NCBI GenBank assembly: GCA_964604875.1
Contig: CAZSAC010000027.1
Span: 1 to 21,896, forward strand
Reading direction: 5' to 3'
DNA length: 21,896 nt
From: JAVVSR01 sp964604875
GTDB taxonomy: Bacteria > Bacillota > Clostridia > Christensenellales > CAG-917
In this document: piece by piece, positions 7,445 through 14,191 of the stretch
Layout: every line of letters begins with the position of its first letter
Numbering within the stretch: position 1 is the stretch's first letter
Translations under genes and position numbers: made by a program
Notes under the pieces: generated by a model
Databases searched by the model: none
Seen by the model: the letters and a program-made list of their open reading frames with translations, nothing else
What the model was told of the DNA's origin: nothing

Positions 7445-8617
7445 ATGGATATAAAGGAAGAATCTTTACGCCTACATCAAGACGCCAAAGGGAAAATCGA
7501 GGTGATTTCTAGGGTAGACGTCAATTCAAAACACGCCCTAGCGGTGGCGTATACGCCGGGGGTGGCGGAGCCGTGTTTGCAGATTCAAGAGGATGTGGAA
7601 AAAAGCTTTGAGCTAACCCGCCGATGGAACTTGGTTGCCGTTATAACCGACGGAACTGCGGTATTGGGCTTGGGAGATATCGGCCCCGAGGCGGGAATGC
7701 CTGTTATGGAAGGCAAGTGCATATTGTTTAAAACGTTTGGGGAAGTGGACGCTTTTCCGCTGTGCATAAAAAGCAAAGACGTTGATGAAATTGTAAAAAC
7801 CATATCGCTTTTGCAGGGCAGCTTTGGCGGTATAAACCTAGAGGACATTTCTGCTCCGAGGTGCTTTGAAATTGAACAAAAGCTTAAAGAGTGTTGTGAT
7901 ATTCCCGTATTTCACGATGACCAACACGGCACGGCAATCATTGTCCTTGCGGGCATTATAAATGCGCTAAAGCTAGTTAACAAGTCCATTTCTGACGTTA
8001 AAATAGCAGTTAACGGTCCGGGCGCGGCAGGGACTGCAATCATAAATCTTTTGGCAGAATATGGAGCGCGCAAGTTTTCTATATGTGACGAATTTGGTAT
8101 GCTATATCCAAATCGTCCTAATACGGACGCTCATAAGCTGGCGCTTGCAAATCGGTTTAACCCTCAAAAAAAGCAAGGACTGTTGTCTGAAGCAATCAAA
8201 GACGCAGACATTTTTATAGGCGTTTCAAAGGGGAATTTATTGACCGAAGAAATGATTAAAAGCATGAAAGCCGACTCCATTGTTTTTGCTATGGCAAACC
8301 CCACGCCCGAAATTATGCCCGACAAAGCCAAGCAGTACGGTGCGAAAGTAGTGGGAACGGGCAGAAGTGATTTTGCCAATCAAGTTAATAACGTGCTTGC
8401 CTTCCCCGGGGTGTTCAGGGGAGCGCTAGATGTCAGGGCAAAAGAGATAAACGTACAAATGAAAATTGCGGCGGCAGAGGCCATTGCGTCTTTAATAAAC
8501 AAGGAGGAACTATCGCCCGACAAAATTCTTCCCGAGCCTTTTGACAAAAGAGTATGTTCTGCGGTGGCAAATGCCGTTGCAGACGCCGCAAGAAAGAGCG
8601 GAGTAAGCAGAAAATAG
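7445..8617 (+). CDS. malic enzyme (malate dehydrogenase, oxaloacetate-decarboxylating)
   Basis: A 390-residue short-form bacterial malic enzyme that converts malate to pyruvate and CO2 with reduction of NAD(P)+. It shows the N-terminal YTPGVAEPC block (Tyr36 as catalytic acid), VITDGTAVLGLGDIG, Lys91 in the MEGK segment, the metal-binding LEDIS (Glu133, Asp134) and FHDDQHGTAI (Asp158), then a Rossmann fold with NGPGAAGTA at 190-198. Its length matches the single-domain type, without the phosphotransacetylase domain of MaeB. Cofactor preference cannot be decided with certainty. It is monocistronic, with a consensus promoter and a strong terminator, diverging from fucI; it probably supplies pyruvate and reducing power in fermentation. 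Confidence 0.93.
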   Translation: MDIKEESLRLHQDAKGKIEVISRVDVNSKHALAVAYTPGVAEPCLQIQEDVEKSFELTRRWNLVAVITDGTAVLGLGDIGPEAGMPVMEGKCILFKTFGEVDAFPLCIKSKDVDEIVKTISLLQGSFGGINLEDISAPRCFEIEQKLKECCDIPVFHDDQHGTAIIVLAGIINALKLVNKSISDVKIAVNGPGAAGTAIINLLAEYGARKFSICDEFGMLYPNRPNTDAHKLALANRFNPQKKQGLLSEAIKDADIFIGVSKGNLLTEEMIKSMKADSIVFAMANPTPEIMPDKAKQYGAKVVGTGRSDFANQVNNVLAFPGVFRGALDVRAKEINVQMKIAAAEAIASLINKEELSPDKILPEPFDKRVCSAVANAVADAARKSGVSRK

Positions 8618-8620
8618 AAC

Positions 8621-8651
8621 AAAACCCTTCAAAATTTTTGGAGGGTTTTTT
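8621..8651 (+). terminator. intrinsic terminator of the malic enzyme gene
   Basis: AAAACCCTTCAAAA pairs with the following TTTTTGGAGGGTTTT to give a long stem ending in T6. The symmetrical A/T tracts mean it may also serve the convergent oxidoreductase gene. Confidence 0.88.
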
Positions 8652-8702
8652 GTGGTCTTTAAAGGGTTAAAAATAGTTTAATCAAGGTGGTAATGCAAGT
8701 TC

Positions 8703-9698
8703 TTAGATTTTTTCGATTTCGGCGGGGTAAGCCAAGTTGTTTTGATTTCGGCATTCGTCTAAAAGCGACATCACCCTACAAGTTTCAATAAGGGGCATAA
8801 CAGAGCTTTCGGTCAAGCCTTGCTTTATATCGTTTGCGCAGCTGTCAAACTCTGAAATATATCCCGTTTTATTGCGATATACAGTTTTTTTGCCGTTTTG
8901 TATTAAAACAGCTTTTTTCGCGCGTGAAAAACGGGGAAGAAGGATTTTCCCCAAGCTACCTTCAATAACCGCCGTATGCTTCTGCGCTTTTTTAAAGGAG
9001 CTTGAAAGAAAGCAAGAGAAACCGTCATAGTCAAGCTTGACAGTTTCATAAACGTCGATACCGTCTAATATTGTCATTTTGCAGTCAAGTTTTTTTGGCA
9101 TTCCAAACAAAAATTCCGAAAGGGAAATAGGATAAACGCCTAAGTCCAATAGCGAACCTCCGGCATACTTTGGTAGATAAACTCGGTCAGAAATAAAAGA
9201 TTTTATGAGTTTCATCGGCATACCGAAAGAAGCCTCAACAGACTTAATTTCACCGATTTTTCCCTCGTCAAGCCATTGTTTTGCTTGCTGAACGGCAGGT
9301 AAAAAACGCGTCCACATTCCCTCTGCGACAAACACTTTTCGCTCTTTTGCAAGCGTGGCGATAGCGTCCGCTTGCTTTGCGTTTACGGTAAAGGCTTTTT
9401 CACAAAGTATAGGCTTATTAAACTGAATACACTTTTGCATATTTGCATAATGCGCCGAGTGTGGAGATGCAATATAAACTCCGTCAATATCGGGGGAGGC
9501 TAAAAACTTTTCAATTTCGGCATAGCTGGTTGCGCCAAACTTTTGCGCAAACTGTTGAGCCCTGGAATAAGTGCGGGAAAACACGGCGGAAATGGCGTGC
9601 CTTCCGCTTTTAACTATTTCAAGAGCAACAACATTTGCAATATTACCCGTTCCGATTATACCCCACCTAAACGGAGTTGAATTTTTTTGTATATCCAT
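8703..9698 (-). CDS. Gfo/Idh/MocA-family oxidoreductase
   Basis: A 331-residue NAD(P)-dependent dehydrogenase. The Rossmann signature WGIIGTGNIAN is at residues 12-22. The substrate-side EKAFTV motif around residue 100 carries the catalytic lysine of the family, and GGSLLDLGVYPISL around 180-193 is the C-terminal-domain signature of the dihydrodiol dehydrogenase/glucose-fructose oxidoreductase branch. These enzymes oxidise or reduce sugars and sugar-like alcohols; the substrate here is not identifiable. The start is supported by GAGGCG seven bases upstream. It is a single gene convergent with the malic enzyme; there is no visible operon partner. Confidence 0.88.
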   Translation of the reverse strand: MDIQKNSTPFRWGIIGTGNIANVVALEIVKSGRHAISAVFSRTYSRAQQFAQKFGATSYAEIEKFLASPDIDGVYIASPHSAHYANMQKCIQFNKPILCEKAFTVNAKQADAIATLAKERKVFVAEGMWTRFLPAVQQAKQWLDEGKIGEIKSVEASFGMPMKLIKSFISDRVYLPKYAGGSLLDLGVYPISLSEFLFGMPKKLDCKMTILDGIDVYETVKLDYDGFSCFLSSSFKKAQKHTAVIEGSLGKILLPRFSRAKKAVLIQNGKKTVYRNKTGYISEFDSCANDIKQGLTESSVMPLIETCRVMSLLDECRNQNNLAYPAEIEKI

Positions 9699-9719
9699 AA
9701 AACGCCTCTTTTTTATTTT

Positions 9720-9748
9720 ATTTTACCACGGTTTAATTTATAAGTAAA
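9720..9748 (-). promoter_or_regulatory. possible promoter of the oxidoreductase
   Basis: On the minus strand TTTACT (9743-9748), 17-base spacer, TAAAAT (9720-9725). The -10 is good and the -35 is weak. Confidence 0.4.
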
Positions 9749-9817
9749 ATGTATAAACAGAAAACAGCTGGCATAAGCAAACAACCCTATGAATAATTAT
9801 AAATATTTGTGTATAAA

Positions 9818-9857
9818 TATTTCCAAAATAAGTGAAAAACGCTTATATTGGGAAATA
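9818..9857. repeat. large imperfect inverted repeat
   Basis: Arms at 9818-9834 and 9840-9857 pair over about 16 positions, with one G-U pair, one A-A mismatch and one bulged G, around a five-A loop. No T-run follows on either strand, so it is not a standard terminator. An 11-base direct repeat TATAAATATTT (9798-9808 and 9812-9822) abuts and overlaps its left arm. Confidence 0.6.
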
Positions 9858-9881
9858 CAATAAAAAAACAAGTTAGGAGTT

Positions 9882-10002
9882 ATGCTTATCACCCGTAGGC
9901 TTTTCAAAATGGTTTAAGTGGACGCTGAAGGCGCAAATGCTGTTGCTGATAATGAGCTCGGCAATTTTATTGATTTTAGACGCATTTTATTCGATGGCTT
10001 AA
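9882..10002 (+). pseudogene. possible frameshifted small membrane peptide upstream of alr
   Basis: An ATG at 9882 with a TAGGAG ribosome-binding site opens a frame that stops after 11 codons (MLITRRLFKMV). The next frame (+1) is open from 9877 to a TAA at 10000-10002. If one base is skipped near 9909, the product becomes a coherent peptide of about 40 residues: basic start MLITRRLFK, then WFKWTLKAQ, then a hydrophobic stretch MLLLIMSSAILLILDAF. That is a positive-inside, single-membrane-segment layout. It ends 11 bases before alr, which itself has no clear ribosome-binding site, so coupling is possible. I cannot tell a broken gene from a sequencing error, programmed frameshift or coincidence. 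Confidence 0.35.
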
Positions 10003-10013
10003 TATAATATTAT

Positions 10014-11126
10014 GTGACCAATTATAATTCGCGCTGTTTTGCCGAAATCAACCTAGGAGATTTAGCGCACAACTATTCTCAAATTAAACAGAAGAACAAC
10101 AATATTTTCGCAGTGGTCAAGGCAAACGCTTACGGACACGGCGCGGTAAAGGTTTCCCAACGGCTTGAGGCGTTGGGCTGTTCGACTTTTGCCGTTGCCG
10201 ATATTGCCGAGGCTATGGAGCTTAGACGGGCAAATATAAAGTCCGACATTTTGATTTTGGGTTATGCGCCGATAGATTATGCTGAATTATTTGTCACCCA
10301 AAAAATTATACCCACCATATACGGAAGCGAGGGATGCGCTGCGTTAAATGCCAAAGCTATGAGCAAGGGACTTGTTGTAGACGTATATATAATGATTGAC
10401 ACCGGTATGGGGCGTTTGGGCTTTTGCCCTAAAAACAAAAGTTTTTCAGATGAAATAAAATTGATTGCCTCGTGCAAAAACCTAAATGTGTTGGGGATAA
10501 TGACGCATTTTTCGGTGGCGGATAGCTTAGCCGAGGACGATATAAATTATACTTTTTTGCAGGCGGCGGCGTTTTTGACGGCGGCTTACGAACTGGAAAT
10601 TGCTTTAAAAAAGAAAATAAGAAAGGTGTGCTCCAATAGCGCTGCGTGCATAGAGTATCCTAGCTTGGCATTAGACGGCGCGCGGGTAGGAATATCCATC
10701 TATGGACTGTCCTCTTCCAAAAACGTAATGTGCGACGGAGTATTGCCGGTTATGTCGCTCAAGGCGCAGATTTTGGCAATTCGAGAGGCGCACGCAGGCG
10801 AATATATCAGCTATGGCAGAACATATAAAGTTTCCAAATCCATACGTGTGGCAACGGTATCTGTCGGGTATGCCGACGGCTATCCACGCTGTCTATCAAA
10901 TAAAGGGAGTATGTTGGTGGGGGGAGAAATTGCAAATGTAATAGGGCGAGTTACGATGGACTATACAATGTTGGACGTAACGAAAATAAATTGTTCAGTA
11001 GGCGACGACGTTACGGTTTTTGGCGACAAAATTTCCATAGACGAGGTGGCAAGGTCGATAGGTACAATCGGCTATGAGGTCGTATGCAATATTTCGGCTA
11101 GAGTCCCCCGATTTTACATTGATTGA
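10014..11126 (+). CDS. alr: alanine racemase
   Basis: A 370-residue fold-type III PLP enzyme that interconverts L- and D-alanine for peptidoglycan. The PLP lysine is Lys36 in FAVVKANAYGHG. The second catalytic base, Tyr267 in ISYGRTY, corresponds to Tyr265 of the Geobacillus enzyme, and the conserved VGYADGYPR and IGRVTMDYTM blocks follow. Length is typical. The start is a GTG at 10014 because homology begins within a few residues and no ATG is in frame; there is no good Shine-Dalgarno site, and the previous small frame stops 11 bases upstream, suggesting re-initiation. In spore formers alanine racemase may also influence alanine-triggered germination, but there is nothing here that shows a spore-specific paralogue. 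Confidence 0.94.
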   Translation: MTNYNSRCFAEINLGDLAHNYSQIKQKNNNIFAVVKANAYGHGAVKVSQRLEALGCSTFAVADIAEAMELRRANIKSDILILGYAPIDYAELFVTQKIIPTIYGSEGCAALNAKAMSKGLVVDVYIMIDTGMGRLGFCPKNKSFSDEIKLIASCKNLNVLGIMTHFSVADSLAEDDINYTFLQAAAFLTAAYELEIALKKKIRKVCSNSAACIEYPSLALDGARVGISIYGLSSSKNVMCDGVLPVMSLKAQILAIREAHAGEYISYGRTYKVSKSIRVATVSVGYADGYPRCLSNKGSMLVGGEIANVIGRVTMDYTMLDVTKINCSVGDDVTVFGDKISIDEVARSIGTIGYEVVCNISARVPRFYID

Positions 11127-11145
11127 CAAAACAATACAAAAGAAA

Positions 11146-11175
11146 ATAAAAAACCCCCGAGTTAATCGGGGGTTT
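11146..11175 (-). terminator. intrinsic terminator between rpsR and alr
   Basis: AAACCCCCGA (11151-11160), loop GTTAA, TCGGGGGTTT (11166-11175); on the minus strand a T6 and further T follow, so it ends the rpsF-ssb-rpsR transcript. It may also serve alr from the other side. Confidence 0.92.
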
Positions 11176-11188
11176 AACAAATTTAAAA

Positions 11189-11440
11189 CTAGTCTGCTTT
11201 ATAGGGCAGAAGCGCCATAACCCTTGCGCGTTTGATAGCAGCTGCCAAAACACGTTGATGTTTTGCGCATACGCCAGTCATACGGCGGGGAAGCATCTTT
11301 CCCTTTTCAGTGACGTATTTCTTCAATTTAGCAACGTCTTTATAATCTATTTCACTGACTTTATCAACGCAAAATTGGCAAACCTTGCGTTTGGGAATTC
11401 TCTTCATTTGAGGGCGGGCTTGTTTAATTTCTTCACTCAT
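11189..11440 (-). CDS. rpsR: 30S ribosomal protein S18
   Basis: An 83-residue protein with the S18 core KRKVCQFCVDKVSEIDYKDVAKLKKYVTEKGKMLPRRMTG interrupted only by the usual loops; it ends in RARVMALLPYKAD. The CxxC pair (CQFC) is the zinc-ribbon-like half motif of C+ type S18. It binds 16S rRNA together with S6 in the small-subunit platform. The start is the ATG at 11438-11440 with GGAGG eight bases before it; a TTG five codons upstream in frame overlaps that site and is unlikely. Third gene of rpsF-ssb-rpsR. Confidence 0.97.
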   Translation of the reverse strand: MSEEIKQARPQMKRIPKRKVCQFCVDKVSEIDYKDVAKLKKYVTEKGKMLPRRMTGVCAKHQRVLAAAIKRARVMALLPYKAD

Positions 11441-11460
11441 TTTTAATACCTCCAATTAGT

Positions 11461-11472
11461 GCCACAAGGGCG
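11461..11472 (-). promoter_or_regulatory. second copy of the S6/S18 leader motif, before rpsR
   Basis: The 12 bases GCCACAAGGGCG (plus strand) occur here between ssb and rpsR and again at 12214-12225 in the rpsF leader. On the mRNA this reads CGCCCUUGUGGC, a small GCC/GGC hairpin with loop CUUGU, 20 bases before the rpsR start. Confidence 0.5.
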
Positions 11473-11477
11473 GAAAA

Positions 11478-11882
11478 TTAGAAAGGTAAGTTCTCGTCAA
11501 CAGCTTGCAAATCGTCGAAAACGCCATCTCCGCTTTGAGCCGCGGGAGCATCGTCAATTTCGTCGTTTCTAGTGCTTAGGAACTTCACTTCGTCGGCAAC
11601 GATTTCGGTAATATAGCGACGGGTGCCGTCATTAGCTTCATAATTACGCGTTTGAATCGAACCGGAAATAGCAGCTTTGCTACCTTTCTTTAAATACTTA
11701 TTGCAATGCTCGGCTTGAGCACGCCATACGATAATAGGCAAAAAGTCGGTTTCTCTAACGCCGTCGCTGTTGGAAAATCTGCGAGATACGGCAAGAGTAA
11801 ACTTGCAAACGGGAATACCCGAACCTGTTGAGGTCAATTCCGGGTTTTTTGTTAGGTTACCAATTAAGAATACCTTGTTCAT
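11478..11882 (-). CDS. ssb: single-stranded DNA-binding protein
   Basis: A 134-residue SSB. The OB-fold (residues 1-105) begins MNKVFLIGNLTKNPELTSTGSGIPVCKFTLAV and has the conserved WRAQAEHCNKYLKKGSK segment. It is followed by a short flexible linker and the acidic protein-interaction tip DENLPF. It coats single-stranded DNA in replication, repair and recombination, and recruits partners through the tip. The start has AAGGGG upstream. Position between rpsF and rpsR is the normal Bacillota arrangement. Confidence 0.97.
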   Translation of the reverse strand: MNKVFLIGNLTKNPELTSTGSGIPVCKFTLAVSRRFSNSDGVRETDFLPIIVWRAQAEHCNKYLKKGSKAAISGSIQTRNYEANDGTRRYITEIVADEVKFLSTRNDEIDDAPAAQSGDGVFDDLQAVDENLPF

Positions 11883-11900
11883 TGTTTTACCCCTTATAAA

Positions 11901-12182
11901 TTATTTGCGGATTATCATTTGTCTAATGATGCTGTCGGTGTTTTTCATTTGTCGCTCTATTTCTAGTGGCGCGCTTGCTTCAGCGGTGAAATTCATCAAA
12001 ACATAATAGCCTTCGGTTTTGTAATCGATAGGGTAAGCAAATTTCTTTGTGCCCCACTTGTCGATTCCGTCGACTTCGCCGCCTAACGACTTAACCAATT
12101 CGGAAAACCTTTCTACCAAAGCGTTTTTCTTTTCGTCGTCACTGCTGTTGTCGATGATATACAAAATCTCATACTTGTTCAT
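11901..12182 (-). CDS. rpsF: 30S ribosomal protein S6
   Basis: A 93-residue S6 with MNKYEILYIIDNS at the start, the KWGTKKFAYPIDYKTEGYYVLMNF central strand region and a C-terminal helix ending RQMIIRK. It forms a heterodimer with S18 on the 30S platform. The ATG at 12180-12182 has AGGAGG eight bases upstream; a longer in-frame reading (16 extra residues) runs through the leader RNA and is rejected. First gene of rpsF-ssb-rpsR. Confidence 0.97.
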   Translation of the reverse strand: MNKYEILYIIDNSSDDEKKNALVERFSELVKSLGGEVDGIDKWGTKKFAYPIDYKTEGYYVLMNFTAEASAPLEIERQMKNTDSIIRQMIIRK

Positions 12183-12255
12183 CACACATACCTCCTTTTG
12201 GTCAAAATGGTACGCCACAAGGGCGCACAAGGAAACACATTACTTTTTATAATGT
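12183..12255 (-). promoter_or_regulatory. rpsF leader with candidate S6:S18 binding hairpin
   Basis: In the transcribed leader, GTGCGCC and GGCGTAC pair (seven pairs, one G-U) around loop CTTGT, covering about 12211-12229 on the plus strand. The same loop and closing GCC/GGC pairs recur before rpsR. Bacterial rpsF leaders are known to bind the S6:S18 complex and repress translation; this hairpin is a plausible local form of that element. Confidence 0.5.
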
Positions 12256-12261
12256 TAATTC

Positions 12262-12290
12262 ATTATATATAAAACAAAAAAATATGTAAA
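12262..12290 (-). promoter_or_regulatory. sigma-A promoter of rpsF-ssb-rpsR
   Basis: On the minus strand TTTACA (12285-12290), 17-base spacer, TATAAT (12262-12267). Confidence 0.88.
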
Positions 12291-12329
12291 GTAAATTTGA
12301 GAACAAAAACAAATAAAAAAGAGGTAAAA

Positions 12330-12356
12330 CTGCAAAAACAAGGCTATTTTTTAGCC
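12330..12356 (-). terminator. short hairpin overlapping the sigH stop
   Basis: GGCTA-TTTTT-TAGCC at 12342-12356 is a five-base stem that includes the sigH stop codon; on the minus strand it is followed by TTGTTTTTG. A weak intrinsic terminator before the rpsF promoter. Confidence 0.5.
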
Positions 12357-12925
12357 AAATAATCGGATTTTAAAAATTTTCTGCACTTTTGGAGAGTGTT
12401 ATCCACCTTTTTAAAAGACACAGCGGCGGCGACGGCGATTTCATTATAAGTCATACCTTGAATATACAGGCTGAAAATGCGGCTTTCTTTTGGGGAAAGA
12501 ATGGAGTTTATGTCTGAAATTAAGTTTAAAAAACTTTCTTCGTAAAGCAAAAGATTAAGAGGCTCCTCATCAAGCGACTCCATTGTAAGCGATAGGTTTT
12601 CGTCAAAGGGACGGCTTTCGTTTAGGGGAAGATTGCCTTGCTTATTCGCCTTTTTAACGGCGTCGATAATTTGCCTTCTAATGCATATAGATGCAAAGGT
12701 TTTAAAAGAGGCTTTTTTAGAGGCGTCATAGGAGTCTATCGCCAAAAATAAAGCCACCATACCTTCTTGAATAAGGTCCTCGTTTTCGGCTCCGATAAGA
12801 TAAAAACGATGCGCGATAGACTTGACCGTAGTCTTATATCGACGTATCAATTCCTCAACGCTTTTTTGGTCGCCCAAGCGCGCTTTGGAAATAAGTTGCT
12901 CGTCGGAGAGTGTGTCGGAAATCAT
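12344..12925 (-). CDS. sigH: RNA polymerase sigma factor SigH (Spo0H type)
   Basis: A 193-residue sigma-70-family factor. Region 2 is clear: RFYLIGAENEDLIQEGMVALFLAI at about 38-61, then SFKTFASICIRRQIIDAVKKANKQ and the LPLN end of region 2.4, characteristic of SigH. Region 4 with a helix-turn-helix (YIQGMTYNEIAVAAAVSFKKVDNTLQKCRKFL) is at about 154-187. SigH directs early stationary-phase and sporulation genes. The start is the ATG in an ATGA overlap with the rlmB stop (12922-12925); in-frame codons upstream lie inside rlmB. The order mrnC-rlmB-sigH matches the Bacillus chromosome except that the NYN-domain ribosome-associated nuclease gene (rae1/yacP) usually between rlmB and sigH is absent. 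Confidence 0.92.
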   Translation of the reverse strand: MISDTLSDEQLISKARLGDQKSVEELIRRYKTTVKSIAHRFYLIGAENEDLIQEGMVALFLAIDSYDASKKASFKTFASICIRRQIIDAVKKANKQGNLPLNESRPFDENLSLTMESLDEEPLNLLLYEESFLNLISDINSILSPKESRIFSLYIQGMTYNEIAVAAAVSFKKVDNTLQKCRKFLKSDYLAKK

Positions 12926-13650
12926 TTGTTTTTTACCTGACGAACTCTTTCGTAAATCAAAACGGCGGCAGCTACAGAGGCGTTTAGGCTGTTGACTTTC
13001 CCAAACATATCGATGCTTAGAATTTCGTCGCAAAGGTCCCTCGTCAAACGCTTAATGCCTTCTCCCTCGCTTCCGATAACCAATGCAACCGCGCCCGACA
13101 AGTTTGCCGAATACATAGGTTTACCGTCCATATCTGCGCCGTAAATATATATATTCTGTTCCTTAAGCTCTCTTATTGTGTCATTTATATTTGTAACCTT
13201 TGCAATTTTAACATGCTCGACAGCGCCTGCGGAGCACTTGACAACCGTGTCGTTTACGGTAACGCTTCTATGCTTTGGAATGACGATACCGTGGACGCCC
13301 GCGCATTCGGCGGTTCGTATAATGCTGCCCAAATTATGCGGGTCGGTTAGGTTGTCTAAAATTAGGATAAAGGGCGCTTCGCCCCGTGCTTGCGCCTCGT
13401 CTAAAATGTCGGAAACGGCGCAGTATTCAAACTCTGTTGCGATTGCCAAAACACCCTGATGCTTCCCAGTGTTGGACATTCTGTCAAGAGAGGTTTTATC
13501 AACAAATGTGACAATAATTTTTTTTTCCTTCGCCATACGCACAAGGTTGTTTATTACGCCCTCGTTCGCCCCTTTTTGGACGTATAGCTTTTCAATGGTT
13601 GCTTGGCTTTTTAAGGCTTCGTTTACGGGATTTTTTCCTTCGATAATCAT
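12922..13650 (-). CDS. rlmB: 23S rRNA 2'-O-ribose methyltransferase RlmB-like (SpoU family)
   Basis: A 242-residue protein with an N-terminal L30e-like substrate-binding domain (1-75) and a C-terminal SPOUT methyltransferase domain. It has motif 1 LDNLTDPHNLGSIIRTAE, motif 2 ALVIGSEGEGIKRL and motif 3 IDMFGKVNSLNASVAAAVLIYE that form the knot and S-adenosylmethionine site. It most probably methylates a 23S rRNA guanosine (Gm2251 in E. coli), although SpoU paralogues can modify other positions. It overlaps mrnC and sigH by four bases at each end (ATGA), so the three are translationally coupled. Confidence 0.92.
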   Translation of the reverse strand: MIIEGKNPVNEALKSQATIEKLYVQKGANEGVINNLVRMAKEKKIIVTFVDKTSLDRMSNTGKHQGVLAIATEFEYCAVSDILDEAQARGEAPFILILDNLTDPHNLGSIIRTAECAGVHGIVIPKHRSVTVNDTVVKCSAGAVEHVKIAKVTNINDTIRELKEQNIYIYGADMDGKPMYSANLSGAVALVIGSEGEGIKRLTRDLCDEILSIDMFGKVNSLNASVAAAVLIYERVRQVKNK

Positions 13651-14063
13651 AGTGTTTCCTCTAGGGTGTGTGTTAATATTTCCAACAGTCTTTCGTGGGA
13701 GCCGATAAGATAAAGATACCCTAACAGCGCTTCAAAACCGCTTGCTTTGCGGTATTCGATGACGGTTGCATTTTTGGCGGTTGTTTGCGAATGCGCGTTT
13801 CTGCCGCGTTTATATATGGTGACTTCCTCTTCTGAAAAGCCCTCTATAAGCCTGTCCAGCATCTCCGCTTGCGCCACGGCTTTAACCTCTTTGACTGCCA
13901 ACTTGTGAAGCTCGCCTGCTTTTTTACCCGTACTGATTACAAGTTTGGTTCTAACATATAACTGTTGCACGCTATCGCCTACAAACGCCAGCACCAACGG
14001 ATTTAGTTGGGAGGCTTCTTGCCGTGAAATCGGGGTGGAAAATACGGGAATGGAATCTGACAA
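13647..14063 (-). CDS. mrnC: Mini-ribonuclease III
   Basis: A 138-residue RNase III-like nuclease without a double-stranded RNA-binding domain, processing 23S rRNA precursor ends in Bacillota. Catalytic motifs are visible: LAFVGDSVQQLYVR near the N-terminus and YRKASGFEALLGYLYLIG near the C-terminus, with the RGRNAHSQT segment between. The start is TTG at 14061-14063, supported by AAGGAG at the right distance; no ATG is near. The cysS gene that often precedes mrnC is not here; instead a divergent lipoprotein gene follows upstream. Confidence 0.94.
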   Translation of the reverse strand: MSDSIPVFSTPISRQEASQLNPLVLAFVGDSVQQLYVRTKLVISTGKKAGELHKLAVKEVKAVAQAEMLDRLIEGFSEEEVTIYKRGRNAHSQTTAKNATVIEYRKASGFEALLGYLYLIGSHERLLEILTHTLEETL

Positions 14064-14089
14064 ATTTAGCTCCTTAAGACTTTTTCCTT

Positions 14090-14118
14090 ATTGTAACATA
14101 TTATTTAATTATTACCAA
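14090..14118 (-). promoter_or_regulatory. promoter of mrnC-rlmB-sigH
   Basis: On the minus strand TTGGTA (14113-14118), 17-base spacer, TACAAT (14090-14095), 27 bases upstream of the TTG start. The -35 ends 24 bases before the divergent lipoprotein promoter. Confidence 0.7.
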
Positions 14119-14142
14119 ATATTTTTAAAACTAAATTTGCTA

Positions 14143-14171
14143 TTGACCGATAGACTTAAATATTGTAAAAT
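14143..14171 (+). promoter_or_regulatory. promoter of the transglutaminase-like lipoprotein
   Basis: TTGACC (14143-14148), 17-base spacer, TAAAAT (14166-14171), followed by an AGGAG ribosome-binding site at 14181-14185. Confidence 0.8.
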
Positions 14172-14191
14172 ATATTTATTAGGAGATTGTT

